The notes under the pieces: generated by a model
What the model was told of the DNA's origin: nothing
Seen by the model: the letters and a program-made list of their open reading frames with translations, nothing else
Databases searched by the model: none
Shown here: positions 17,049 to 25,399 of the stretch, in pieces
Numbering within the stretch: position 1 is the first letter of the stretch
Layout: each line of letters starts with the position of its first letter
Source: Burkholderiales bacterium
GTDB lineage: Bacteria > Pseudomonadota > Gammaproteobacteria > Burkholderiales > JAEUOS01
Direction: 5' to 3'
Assembly (NCBI GenBank): GCA_016790635.1
Contig: JAEUOR010000064.1
Location: forward strand, 1 to 45,398
DNA length: 45,398 nucleotides
Position numbers and translations under genes: made by a program

Positions 17049-17774
17049 TCACGCACCGGGCGCGGGCTGGTCCGGGACGAACACGTAGCCGAAGCCCCAC
17101 ACGGTCTGGATGTAGCGGGGGTTGGATGGATCGCTTTCGATGATCTTCCGCAGGCGCGATATCTGCACGTCGATGGCGCGGTCGAAGACGTCGTACTCGC
17201 GGCCCCGTGCGAGTTCCATGAGCTTGTCGCGCGAGAGCGGTTTGCTGGGGTGGCGCACCAATACCTTGAGTACCGAAAACTCGCCCGAGGTGAGCGTAAC
17301 GGGCGCGCCGTCACGGGTCATGCTGCGCGTTGCAAGGTTGAGCACGTAGGGGCCGAAGGTGATGCTCTCGGGTTCGACGGCCGGCGCGGCCGGCGGGGCG
17401 GACTCGCGCGCGCGGCGCAGCACCGCCTGGATGCGCGCGACCAGTTCGCGCGGGTTGAACGGCTTGGCCAGATAGTCGTCCGCGCCCATTTCCAGGCCGA
17501 CGATGCGGTCGACTTCCTCGCCCTTGGCGGTCAGCATGATGATCGGCGTCTGGTTGCCGGTGGCACGCAGGCGTCGACAGATCGCCAGTCCGTCTTCGCG
17601 CGGCAGCATCAGGTCGAGCACGATCAGGTCGAAAAGCTCGCGATTGAGGAGCTTGTCCATGAAGACACTGTCGGGCGCCGCCTGCGGCGAGAAACCCTGG
17701 TCGCCCAGGTAGCGCAGCAGGAGTTCGCGCAGGCGCGCGTCGTCATCGACGATGAGAATTTTCTTCTGTTGCAC
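17049..17774 (-). CDS. ompR: OmpR-type response regulator
   Basis: About 241 residues. The receiver domain has the acidic pair in ILIVDDDARL, phosphoacceptor Asp54 in IVLDLMLP, and the conserved Lys in ADDYLAKPFN. The C-terminal winged helix ends with the typical VWGFGYVFV, and RAIDVQISRLRKII is the recognition helix. The frame could start at GTG 17780, but GAGGTGA sits just upstream of GTG 17774, so the latter is preferred. The product would begin MQQKKILIVDDD. It is co-transcribed with envZ and divergent from the hydroxyacid dehydrogenase gene. Confidence 0.92.
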   Translation of the reverse strand: MQQKKILIVDDDARLRELLLRYLGDQGFSPQAAPDSVFMDKLLNRELFDLIVLDLMLPREDGLAICRRLRATGNQTPIIMLTAKGEEVDRIVGLEMGADDYLAKPFNPRELVARIQAVLRRARESAPPAAPAVEPESITFGPYVLNLATRSMTRDGAPVTLTSGEFSVLKVLVRHPSKPLSRDKLMELARGREYDVFDRAIDVQISRLRKIIESDPSNPRYIQTVWGFGYVFVPDQPAPGA

Positions 17775-17843
17775 GGTCACCTCGCCAGTTTAGCCTCGCC
17801 CTTTGCCATAACGCGTTGCGTGCGTGATCGGACATGCGACGGT

Positions 17844-17871
17844 TTGCAAGCAAATGTAAATCGGTTAGTCT
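17844..17871 (+). promoter_or_regulatory. Putative promoter of the D-2-hydroxyacid dehydrogenase gene
   Basis: TTGCAA (17844-17849), a 16-nt spacer, then TAGTCT (17866-17871), about 30 nt before the GTG start. The same TAGTCT hexamer occurs in the ABC-operon promoter at 18937. Confidence 0.4.
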
Positions 17872-17900
17872 CGTGGCGACCCGTCTCCTCCAATGATCAC

Positions 17901-18866
17901 GTGAAAATCCTCGTCACAGACCACAGCTTTCCCGATCTGGCGCTTGAAACAGACCTGCTCGAAAAAGCAGGAATCGAGGTCGCAGTGGCCCAGTGCGGTT
18001 CGACCGACGCGGTCATCGCCGCCGCCGCCGGTTGCAGCGCGCTCCTGGTGACCTATGCGCCGGTAGACGCGGCCGTACTCGATGCGCGCCCGGAGATCGG
18101 CCTCGTCAGCCGCATCGGCGCGGGCTTCGACAGTGTGGACACCCACGCGGCGCAAACACGCGGGGTATGGGTGGCCAATTCGCCGGATTACGGCTCTTCC
18201 GAAGTCGCACTGCACGCGCTGTCCTTGGGGCTTGCCCTCGGTCGGCGCCTGAATCGATTCGACGCCGACATCCGTTCCGGGACGTGGAACGCCTTTGCGG
18301 CCGGCGTGCCGCGGCGGCTGGCGGAAATGACTGTCGGTGTGCTGGGCTACGGGCGCATCGGCAGTCGCTTCGCCTATTTCGCGCAGTCCATGTTCGGTCA
18401 GGTGCTCGCGCATGATCCCTTTTGCATCGACGGCGACTTTGCGCCTTATGTGAAACCTGTCGGCCTGGACGAGCTCTTCGAGCGCTCCGATCTGGTCTCC
18501 ATCCATGTGCCGCTCAGTTCGGCCACGCGTCATCTGGTCGGTGCGCGACTCCTGGATCGGATGAGGCCGGGATCCATATTGGTCAACACCGCGCGTGGCG
18601 CGGTCGTCGACTTGGATGCACTGATCCCGCGCCTGGCGAAGTTCGACGGCGTGGGGCTGGACGTGCTGCCTATCGAGCCGATCCCGCGCGACTCTCCGCT
18701 CTTGGCCGCCCGCAACGTGATCCTGACGCCGCACGCCGCCTGGTACACCGATTCGGCCGAGCGGGAACTGCGTCGCAAGGCGGCGCAGAACATCGTCAGC
18801 TGGATGACAGTAGGGCGGCCGGACTACCCGGTTGTAACTGGCACGCGGCAGGCGCCTGGTCGGTGA
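17901..18866 (+). CDS. D-isomer-specific 2-hydroxyacid dehydrogenase
   Basis: 321 residues from a GTG at 17901. The cytoplasmic NAD(P)-dependent enzyme has the Rossmann motif VLGYGRIGSRF (about 148-158). The catalytic Arg is in LVNTARGAVVD (about 232), the Glu in VLPIEP (259), and the His in LTPHAAW (278). SIHVPLSSATRHL and SRIGAGFDSVD are also diagnostic. It belongs to the phosphoglycerate dehydrogenase/CtBP-like group. The open frame continues upstream through antisense of envZ/ompR, but homology begins at the GTG. It lies just before the ABC operon and may reduce a 2-keto acid formed by that pathway (inference). Confidence 0.88.
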   Translation: MKILVTDHSFPDLALETDLLEKAGIEVAVAQCGSTDAVIAAAAGCSALLVTYAPVDAAVLDARPEIGLVSRIGAGFDSVDTHAAQTRGVWVANSPDYGSSEVALHALSLGLALGRRLNRFDADIRSGTWNAFAAGVPRRLAEMTVGVLGYGRIGSRFAYFAQSMFGQVLAHDPFCIDGDFAPYVKPVGLDELFERSDLVSIHVPLSSATRHLVGARLLDRMRPGSILVNTARGAVVDLDALIPRLAKFDGVGLDVLPIEPIPRDSPLLAARNVILTPHAAWYTDSAERELRRKAAQNIVSWMTVGRPDYPVVTGTRQAPGR

Positions 18867-18913
18867 GTCGCCGTCTATTGCTGCGACGCAGCATGGAATC
18901 CTCGGTGATGTGA

Positions 18914-18942
18914 TTGACAGTCCGCGGGGTGCCGTCTAGTCT
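18914..18942 (+). promoter_or_regulatory. Promoter of the ABC transporter operon
   Basis: A consensus -35 TTGACA (18914-18919), a 17-nt spacer and TAGTCT as -10 (18937-18942), 78 nt before the ATG of the solute-binding protein. Transcription would start near 18949, inside the adjacent inverted repeat. Confidence 0.6.
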
Positions 18943-18946
18943 TCGC

Positions 18947-18963
18947 GACCTGTTGGACAGGTC
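18947..18963. promoter_or_regulatory. Putative GntR/FadR-type operator
   Basis: GACCTGT-TGG-ACAGGTC is a perfect 7-bp inverted repeat with a 3-nt centre. The TGTnnnACA core agrees with the TnGTnnnACnA pattern typical of FadR-subfamily GntR sites. It overlaps the predicted transcription start of the operon, which encodes such a regulator at 22199-22900. Binding there would block initiation. Confidence 0.55.
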
Positions 18964-19019
18964 GTCGACGCCCAGGGGATTTTCGCGGCGCCGCAAATTT
19001 CATCGTTGAGGAGACAGGT

Positions 19020-20402
19020 ATGACGGGTTTGCTTCGCCGCTCGGTAGCGGCTGTTTTGTCCGGCGCCGTGCTGGCGGCGGCTTCCGGTGCTGCGCTCGCA
19101 CAGGAACGCCTGACGGTATGGTTTACGAAGGGCTTCTATCCTGCTGAGGACAAGGCGCTGGAGACCATGATCTTCCGCTTTGAGCAGAAGACCGGGGTCA
19201 AGGTCGATCTATCGCTCTTCGCGGTGCAGGACATCATGCCCAAGACCGTTGCCGCTCTCGAGGCCGGCACCGTGCCGGACGTGTCCTTCGGACTGACCTA
19301 CGACTTCCAGGCCGCCGGCAAATGGGCGTTCGAAGGCAAGCTGGTCGACCTCTCGGACATCCTTTCCCCGATGAAGGACAAGTTCCTGCCCAACACGCTT
19401 TCCACGGCCTTTCTGTACAACGAGAAGACCAAGAAGAAGGCCTACTACGCGTTCCCGGTCTACCAGCAGACCATCCATGTCAATTACTGGAAGGACATGC
19501 TCGCCGAAGCCGGATTCAAGGATAGCGACATCCCGCAGGACTGGAAGGGGTACTGGAGCTTCTGGTGCGACAAGGTCCAGCCCGCGCACCGCCAGAAGAC
19601 CGGCAAGCGGACCTTCGCCATCGGCAACCCGATGGGCGTGGATTCGACCGACTCCTTCTTCAGCTTCTATCAGTTCCTCATTGCCCACGGCGCGCGTCTG
19701 GTGGACGATTCCGGCAAGCTTGTCATCGACCAGGCCAAGAACCGCACCGCGGCCATTGCCGCGCTGAAGGATTACACGGACATGTACGGCAAGGGCTGCA
19801 CGCCGCCCTCGTCGAATGCCTGGAAGGATCCGGACAACAACGTTGCGTTCCACAACAAGACCACGCTCATGACCCACAACGCGACGATCTCGATCGCCGC
19901 CAAGTGGCTCGACGACAGCAACAACGCCGCTCTGACCGCCGAGCAGCGCGCACAGGCCAAGAAGAACTACGAGGAACTCATCGCCACGACAGGCTGGCCG
20001 AAGAAGGTCGACGGCACGCCGATGTCTTACCTGGCCGCGATCAAGCTGGGAGCGATCTTCGAGGGTGCCAAGAACGTCAAGCGCGCCAAGGAATTCGTCG
20101 CGTTCATGATGGAGGATTCCAACCTCGTCCCGTATACCGAGGGCGCGCTGGGACGCTGGTTCCCGGTGACCAAGGGCGGCGCGGCGCGCGACTTCTGGAA
20201 AGCCGATGCGCATCGCCGCACGGTATTGAAGCAGTTCAGCGACGGAACCAATCCGTTCCCGTTCGTCTACAACTACAAGTTCACGATCCTCAACAACGAG
20301 AACGTCTGGGCCAAGGCGATGAGCCGGGTCACCAACGACAAGTGGACCCCTGAGCGCGCCGTCGACGAGATGATCGCGCGCATCAAGGCGGTCGCGGGCT
20401 GA
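19020..20402 (+). CDS. ABC transporter periplasmic solute-binding protein
   Basis: 460 residues with a signal peptide (1-27, ending GAALAQ). The mature protein is a family-1 extracellular solute-binding protein of the carbohydrate ABC type. RFEQKTGVKVDLS, AALEAGTVPDVSFG and PVYQQTIHVNYWKDMLAEAGF are typical of the MalE/UgpB class. GAGGAGA lies about 8 nt before the ATG, and a strong promoter and operator precede it. The two permeases follow directly and the ATPase is encoded 6 kb downstream. The ligand is probably a sugar, polyol or derivative; the sequence does not identify it. Confidence 0.9.
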   Translation: MTGLLRRSVAAVLSGAVLAAASGAALAQERLTVWFTKGFYPAEDKALETMIFRFEQKTGVKVDLSLFAVQDIMPKTVAALEAGTVPDVSFGLTYDFQAAGKWAFEGKLVDLSDILSPMKDKFLPNTLSTAFLYNEKTKKKAYYAFPVYQQTIHVNYWKDMLAEAGFKDSDIPQDWKGYWSFWCDKVQPAHRQKTGKRTFAIGNPMGVDSTDSFFSFYQFLIAHGARLVDDSGKLVIDQAKNRTAAIAALKDYTDMYGKGCTPPSSNAWKDPDNNVAFHNKTTLMTHNATISIAAKWLDDSNNAALTAEQRAQAKKNYEELIATTGWPKKVDGTPMSYLAAIKLGAIFEGAKNVKRAKEFVAFMMEDSNLVPYTEGALGRWFPVTKGGAARDFWKADAHRRTVLKQFSDGTNPFPFVYNYKFTILNNENVWAKAMSRVTNDKWTPERAVDEMIARIKAVAG

Positions 20403-20406
20403 TGGC

Positions 20407-21360
20407 GTGCAGCCCGCGGGGCCGGGTGGCCTCGCGGGCAAGCCCATGGCGGCCGTACTTTCAACCTCCGGCAACGCGGGGGGGCTCCCCGCGCAGCCCG
20501 GATCCGGCGGCGTCGCGCCGTTTCGGCCCGCGTCGTGGAACACGATCGGCTGGCTGCTGCTCGCCCCTTATGTCCTGGTCTTCGCGATCCTGGTCGCCTA
20601 TCCGGTCGTCTACGGACTTTACCTCGGCAGCGACCCGCAGAGCTACATCAAGCTCTGGCATGACCCGATCTTCTTCAATTCGGTCGTCAACACCCTGATC
20701 TTCCTGGTGGTGGTGGTGAACCTCAAGTTCGCCATCGCGCTGTTTCTGTCCGGCTTCTTCGTTCACGAGCGCACGTGGATTCGGGTGCTGTCGGTGATCT
20801 TCATCCTTCCCTGGGCGGTGCCTTCGATCCCCACCATCCTCTCGTTCCGCTTCATGCTGAACCCCGAGTGGGGCATCATCAACAGCATCATCTTCAAGCT
20901 CACCGCGCTGGACGGGCCCAACTGGCTCAACGACCGGTGGATCGCCTTTTCGATGGCCGGTGTGGTGCACATCTGGAAATCGCTGCCGTTCTGGACCCTG
21001 ATCCTGATCACCGGACGCCTGGCGATTTCCCGCGACCTGTACGAGGCAGCGGCAGTCGATGGCGCCAGCGGTTGGCAGAAGTTCCGCTGGATTACCTGGC
21101 CATCGCTGCGCACCCTGTACCTGACCTCGGTGATCCTGTCGATGATCTGGACTCTCGGCGACTTCAACTCGGTCTATCTGCTCACCGGCGGCGGCCCCGG
21201 CGACCTGACCCATGTCATGGCGACGCTCGGCATCCGCTACCTGCGCTTAGACGAACTCGACATGGCGATGGCCACCATCGTCGTCGCCTTGCCTTTCGTC
21301 CTGCCGCTCATGTGGTTCATGGTGCGGCGCCTGTCTGCGGCTCCGGACGAGGTGAAGTAG
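20407..21360 (+). CDS. ABC transporter permease (MalF-like)
   Basis: Up to 317 residues and six predicted membrane helices. The EAA loop that contacts the ATPase is DLYEAAAVDGASGWQKFRWITWPSL, in which EAA---G is intact. The first 40 residues are a Gly/Pro/Ala-rich cytoplasmic leader. The start may be the GTG at 20407, almost touching the previous stop, or the ATG at 20446; neither has a clear ribosome-binding site. The gene ends directly at the start of the second permease. Confidence 0.88.
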   Translation: MQPAGPGGLAGKPMAAVLSTSGNAGGLPAQPGSGGVAPFRPASWNTIGWLLLAPYVLVFAILVAYPVVYGLYLGSDPQSYIKLWHDPIFFNSVVNTLIFLVVVVNLKFAIALFLSGFFVHERTWIRVLSVIFILPWAVPSIPTILSFRFMLNPEWGIINSIIFKLTALDGPNWLNDRWIAFSMAGVVHIWKSLPFWTLILITGRLAISRDLYEAAAVDGASGWQKFRWITWPSLRTLYLTSVILSMIWTLGDFNSVYLLTGGGPGDLTHVMATLGIRYLRLDELDMAMATIVVALPFVLPLMWFMVRRLSAAPDEVK

Positions 21361-22197
21361 ATGCGCCGGTGGTTCAACGAGGCAACCCTGATCCTGATCG
21401 GCATTCCGGTCCTGTTGTGGACCATCCTGCCGATCTATCACATGTTCCTGTTCGCAATTTCGCCCAAGGACAGCGCGTTCGCGGGCAAGCTCTGGCCGGA
21501 CAACCCGACGCTGAAGAACTTCGAGTTCGTCTTCCAGCAGAAACACCACTTCCTCAATCATTTCTGGGGCCAACTCTGGTCCTCGACCCTGATCGCGTTC
21601 ATGACCGGACTGCTCACGCTCCTGATCGCGACCGCCGCGGCCTTTGCCATCAGCCGCCTCAAGGTCCGGGGCGGGCGCCTGATCATGAATTTCGCGCTCG
21701 CGACCTACTTCATCCCGGCCGCCTTCCTGGCCGTGCCGATGTACAAGGCCATGGGTACCTATGGCCTCCTGAACACCAAGACCGCGATGATCCTCGCCAT
21801 GGTCGCGCTGGCGAGTCCCTACGCGATCTGGGTCTTGAAGCAGGCCTCCGACAAGCTGCCGGTCGAACTCGACGAGGCGGCGATCATGGACGGCGCGACG
21901 GCGATGCAACTCTTTCGCCTGGTGTACCTGCCGCTCATGGTGCCTTCGCTGGTCGCCATCGGCACCTACGCGGTGCTGTTGGCCTGGAACGAGTACCTGT
22001 ACGCGTTTCTTCTCATGTCCAACGAGAAGGAGGTGCCGCTCTCGGTGGCGCTGGGCCTTTTCATGTCGGCCGACGACTCGCCGTGGGAGCTCCTCATGAC
22101 GACCGGCTTCGTCTACGCGCTGCCGCCGGCGGCGATCTACTACGCGTTCAAGAAATACATGGTCTCCGGCCTCACCGCGGGCGCCGTCAAGAGCTGA
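21361..22197 (+). CDS. ABC transporter permease (MalG-like)
   Basis: 278 residues with six membrane helices. The EAA loop is ELDEAAIMDGATAMQLFRLVYLPL, and AISPKDSAF plus the C-terminal AFKKYMVSGLTAGAVK are typical of MalG-family permeases. The ATG follows the upstream TAG without a gap. It pairs with the preceding permease to form the transmembrane channel of the importer. Confidence 0.92.
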   Translation: MRRWFNEATLILIGIPVLLWTILPIYHMFLFAISPKDSAFAGKLWPDNPTLKNFEFVFQQKHHFLNHFWGQLWSSTLIAFMTGLLTLLIATAAAFAISRLKVRGGRLIMNFALATYFIPAAFLAVPMYKAMGTYGLLNTKTAMILAMVALASPYAIWVLKQASDKLPVELDEAAIMDGATAMQLFRLVYLPLMVPSLVAIGTYAVLLAWNEYLYAFLLMSNEKEVPLSVALGLFMSADDSPWELLMTTGFVYALPPAAIYYAFKKYMVSGLTAGAVKS

Positions 22198-22198
22198 A

Positions 22199-22900
22199 AT
22201 GTCCGTCGGCACCGCCGCGACCTTGGCCGAGCGGGTCGCAGAGCACATCCGCGCCGAGATATTCGCGCAGCACCTGAAGCCGGGCGACGCACTGCCCGGG
22301 GAGATCGAAATTGCCGCCCGCCTGGGGGTTTCGCGCGGCATCGTGCGCGAGGGGCGGCGCCAACTGGTCGCCGCCGGCCTGATCGAAGTCAGCAACGGAC
22401 GTCGTGCGCGCGTTTCGCGCATGGACGACGCGCCGATCCTGGGTTTCATGACCAACGCGCTGGCGACGCGCCAGATCGGCGTGCCCGAAGTGCTCGAGTT
22501 CCGGCGCACGCTCGAGATCGGCGTTGCCGGTCAGGCCGCGCTGCGACGCGGAGCAGTCGACCTGGCGCGCCTCGACGACATCGTGCGCACCCTGCGCGCC
22601 GCGGTCAATTCGCGCAAGCGCTACATCGATGCCGACATGGCGTTTCACCGCGCACTGGCCCTGGCCGCCGGCAACCCGCTGTATGTGCTCCTGCTGGACG
22701 CGATCCGCACGCCGATGCGCGCCTCGATGCGTGCCAGCGAGGCACACCGGCACGGGCGCCGCGCGATCAGCGAGGGGCATCGCCTGCACGAAGCCATTCA
22801 CGATGCGGTCGCGCGCGGTGATCGCGCCGGTGCCGAAGAGGCCATGCGCGAGCATTTCGCCGAGATCGCCGATGTGATGCAGGAGGGACAAGCGGCATGA
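22199..22900 (+). CDS. GntR-family transcriptional regulator (FadR/FCD type)
   Basis: 233 residues. The N-terminal winged helix (about 8-75) includes LPGEIEIAARLGVSRGIVREGRRQL. The C-terminal FCD domain has DADMAFHRALALAAGNP and HRLHEAIHDAVARGDRAGAEEAMREHF, which supply the Asp/His metal- or ligand-binding residues. Such regulators are usually repressors released by a pathway sugar acid or carboxylate. It lies one base after the second permease and overlaps the next gene by 4 bp, so it is autoregulated if the inverted repeat at 18947-18963 is its operator (inference). Confidence 0.92.
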   Translation: MSVGTAATLAERVAEHIRAEIFAQHLKPGDALPGEIEIAARLGVSRGIVREGRRQLVAAGLIEVSNGRRARVSRMDDAPILGFMTNALATRQIGVPEVLEFRRTLEIGVAGQAALRRGAVDLARLDDIVRTLRAAVNSRKRYIDADMAFHRALALAAGNPLYVLLLDAIRTPMRASMRASEAHRHGRRAISEGHRLHEAIHDAVARGDRAGAEEAMREHFAEIADVMQEGQAA

Positions 22901-23553
22901 CCGACGCGGCAGCACTGACCGCGCGCCTGGGCGCGCTCTACACCGGAGCGGTGCACGATGTGCTGCGCGCGCTGGGCCACGACAACTGCGTGCTGCCTCC
23001 GGGCATCCGTCCGCTCGATGCGACGCTCAAGGTCGCGGGACCGGTCTGGACGGTCTCCGGGCGCATCGATCGCACCAAGTCGCGCCACGAGACGCTGCTG
23101 GGCTGGACCACCGTGCTCTCGAAGGCGCCGCCGGGACACGTCGTCGTGTGCCAGCCCAACCATCATGAGGTCGCGATGATGGGGGAACTCTCCGCCGAGA
23201 CGCTCAAGAACAAGGGTGTGCTGGGCTACGTGGTCGACGGCGGCTGCCGCGACACCGATTTCATCCTCGAGCAGAAGTTTCCAGTCTTCCACTCCTTCTT
23301 CACGCCTTCCGACATCGTCGCCCGCTGGATCCCGGACCATTTCGGCGAACCGGTGACCATCGGCAGCGTGACCATACGCAGCGGCGACTTCATCCTGGGC
23401 GACCGCGACGGCGTGGTCGTGATCCCGCACGAGATCGCGGCGGACACCATCGCCAAGACCGAGGAGGTGGCCGTCACCGAGAACCAGGTGCGAGACGCGA
23501 TCCGCGGCGGCATGGACCCGGTCGAGGCCTATCTCAAGTATGGCAAGTTCTGA
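22897..23553 (+). CDS. RraA-like / HMG-CHA aldolase family protein
   Basis: 218 residues of the RraA fold. The signature GYVVDGGCRDTDFI contains the Arg118-Asp119 pair that in 4-hydroxy-4-methyl-2-oxoglutarate/oxaloacetate aldolases binds substrate and the divalent metal. GDRDGVVVIP near the C-terminus is also characteristic. Catalytic members cleave 4-hydroxy-2-oxo acids to pyruvate or decarboxylate oxaloacetate, while RraA proper inhibits RNase E. Its place in a catabolic operon, translationally coupled to the GntR gene, favours the enzymatic role. Which substrate it cleaves is unknown. Confidence 0.85.
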   Translation: MTDAAALTARLGALYTGAVHDVLRALGHDNCVLPPGIRPLDATLKVAGPVWTVSGRIDRTKSRHETLLGWTTVLSKAPPGHVVVCQPNHHEVAMMGELSAETLKNKGVLGYVVDGGCRDTDFILEQKFPVFHSFFTPSDIVARWIPDHFGEPVTIGSVTIRSGDFILGDRDGVVVIPHEIAADTIAKTEEVAVTENQVRDAIRGGMDPVEAYLKYGKF

Positions 23554-23625
23554 GGCGCCGCTCCTTCTGCTCGGGCCGGACGGCAACTGTCTGGTGGCGG
23601 CGGCAACACGTTTTTGGGCCGGGGC

Positions 23626-24399
23626 ATGCTGCTCTTGAAGCTGGCTGCGGCGCCTGCGGTCGTCTGGCTCGCCAGCCAGGCCGGCCGTCGCTGGGGACAC
23701 CGCGTCGCCGGCCTCATCGGCGGATTTCCGTTGATCGCCGCGCCCCTGGTTTTGTTCATCGCTCTCGAGGCGCCTGGAGACTTCGTGGGTGAAGTCGCCT
23801 GGCTCACCATGGCGGCCGCGCCGGGCGTCGCGGTGCATTGCGTGGTCTTCGCCTGGTTCGCACACGCGGGGTTCCATTGGTCGCTATGCCTCGCCGCGGC
23901 CTGGACCGCCTGCGTCGCTGCGGCGGTCCTTCTCACCGGACTGATTCCGCATGGTTTCATCGGTTTTGCGCTGGTGCTGGGGATCGGTCTGGCGTTGACC
24001 GCGGCAATCCCGCGTCCCCGCGGCCGTGCCTCGCTGACCGCGATCCCGGACTTCGAGATCGCGGTGCGCATGGCGGCGGCCCTCGCGCTCGCGGCGGTCA
24101 TCATGTTCGGTGCCCAGACCCTCGGCGCGCGCGCCTCGGGTGTGCTGCTGGGCTTTCCCATCACCGCCTCGGTATTGCCGGTCTTCACGCTGCACCTGCA
24201 CGGCGCCGAGGCGACCATTCGCCTCCTTTCCGGGTTTTCCACCGGCCTCCTGGGGTTCGGCACCTACTTTTTCGCCTTCGCCTCGTTGATCGAGGAGCAT
24301 GGTGCGTGGCTGGCGGCCGCGGCCGGTGTTGCCGCCTGCGTGACAACGGTCAGTTCCGTTTTGCGCTTTCAGTCCTGGCGCCGCGGGATGGCCGCATGA
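23626..24399 (+). CDS. Integral membrane protein with internal duplication
   Basis: 257 residues from the ATG at 23626 (an in-frame TTG lies at 23614). About eight hydrophobic segments. The two halves share a motif: HRVAGLIGGFPLIAAPLVLF near residue 24 and ARASGVLLGFPITASVLPVF near residue 165, suggesting gene duplication and a pseudo-symmetric channel or transporter. I do not recognise a named family. It lies between the RraA-like and kinase genes, so it may export or import a pathway intermediate (inference). Confidence 0.7.
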   Translation: MLLLKLAAAPAVVWLASQAGRRWGHRVAGLIGGFPLIAAPLVLFIALEAPGDFVGEVAWLTMAAAPGVAVHCVVFAWFAHAGFHWSLCLAAAWTACVAAAVLLTGLIPHGFIGFALVLGIGLALTAAIPRPRGRASLTAIPDFEIAVRMAAALALAAVIMFGAQTLGARASGVLLGFPITASVLPVFTLHLHGAEATIRLLSGFSTGLLGFGTYFFAFASLIEEHGAWLAAAAGVAACVTTVSSVLRFQSWRRGMAA

Positions 24400-24406
24400 A
24401 CTCGAC

Positions 24407-25399
24407 ATGAGCGCTCTTGAGCAGGCCCTGCGAGAGGCGCGGCTCATCGGTCCCGATGAGCAGTGCATCGTCTCCTCACTCGAAGGCGGCGTGTCCTCCG
24501 ACATCTGCCTGGTCGAAACGCCGGCGCGGCGCTTTTGCGTCAAGCGCGCCCTGGCGCGCCTCAAGGTCGCCGCCGACTGGCGCGCGCCGATCGAGCGCAA
24601 CCATAGTGAAGTCGAGTGGATGAAAGTGGTCGGCGCCATCGTGCCGGGCGCCGTGCCCGAGATCCTCGCCGACCGCTCGGCGGAGGGCTGGTTTGCGATG
24701 GCCTATCTGGAGCCGACCCGGCATCCCTTGTGGAAGTCGGAGCTGCGCGACGGGCGCATCGACCTGGACTTCGCCGCGCGGGTCGGTGCTACGCTCGTGC
24801 GCATCCATTCGGCGACCGCGGCGGATGCGAGGCTCGCCGCGCGCTTTGCGACCGACCATATCTTCGGGCCGATCCGCCTCGAGCCGTACCTGGCTGCGAC
24901 GGCCGCGAAGCACGCCGATTGCGCTTCGCGCCTCATGGCCTTGATCGAGACGACGCGCGCCACCAAGCTGGCCCTGGTGCACGGCGATGTCAGCCCCAAG
25001 AACATCCTGATGGGACCCGCAGGGCCGGTCTTTCTGGATGCCGAATGCGCCTGGTGGGGTGATCCGGCCTTCGATGTGGCGTTCTGCCTGAATCACCTGT
25101 TGCTCAAGGGCGTGTGGCGTCCGCAGTGGAAGGCGCGTTACCTGGCGGCATTTGATGCGCTCGCCCAGGCTTACTTTTCAAGCGTGAACTGGGAAGCCGC
25201 ACAGGCTCTCGAAGAACGCGTCGCCGGACTGCTGCCGGGCCTTCTCTTGGCGCGGATCGACGGCAAATCACCGGTCGAGTACATCACCGAGGAGGCGGAG
25301 CGCGATCGCGTGCGTCGCCTCGCGCGGCAATTCCTGTTACAGCCGGTGTCGACCTTGGCGCCGATCCGTGCGGCCTGGGCTCTGGAGGGGACTGCATGA
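24407..25399 (+). CDS. APH-fold small-molecule kinase
   Basis: 330 residues of the aminoglycoside phosphotransferase/choline kinase fold. The catalytic loop is VHGDVSPKNIL (Asp194) and the metal-binding segment is FLDAECAWWGDPAFD. The N-terminal lobe has RRFCVKRALARL with the ATP-contacting lysine. Family members phosphorylate sugars, methylthioribose, homoserine or antibiotics. Here the operon points to phosphorylation of an imported carbohydrate or a derivative. The stop overlaps the enolase-like gene by 4 bp, so the two products are made together. Confidence 0.82.
   Translation: MSALEQALREARLIGPDEQCIVSSLEGGVSSDICLVETPARRFCVKRALARLKVAADWRAPIERNHSEVEWMKVVGAIVPGAVPEILADRSAEGWFAMAYLEPTRHPLWKSELRDGRIDLDFAARVGATLVRIHSATAADARLAARFATDHIFGPIRLEPYLAATAAKHADCASRLMALIETTRATKLALVHGDVSPKNILMGPAGPVFLDAECAWWGDPAFDVAFCLNHLLLKGVWRPQWKARYLAAFDALAQAYFSSVNWEAAQALEERVAGLLPGLLLARIDGKSPVEYITEEAERDRVRRLARQFLLQPVSTLAPIRAAWALEGTA

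Noticed and set aside
15816..17900. Upstream two-thirds of a 1016-codon plus-strand frame ending at 18866
   Set aside because: Antisense to envZ/ompR. Only the part from GTG 17901 shows hydroxyacid dehydrogenase homology.
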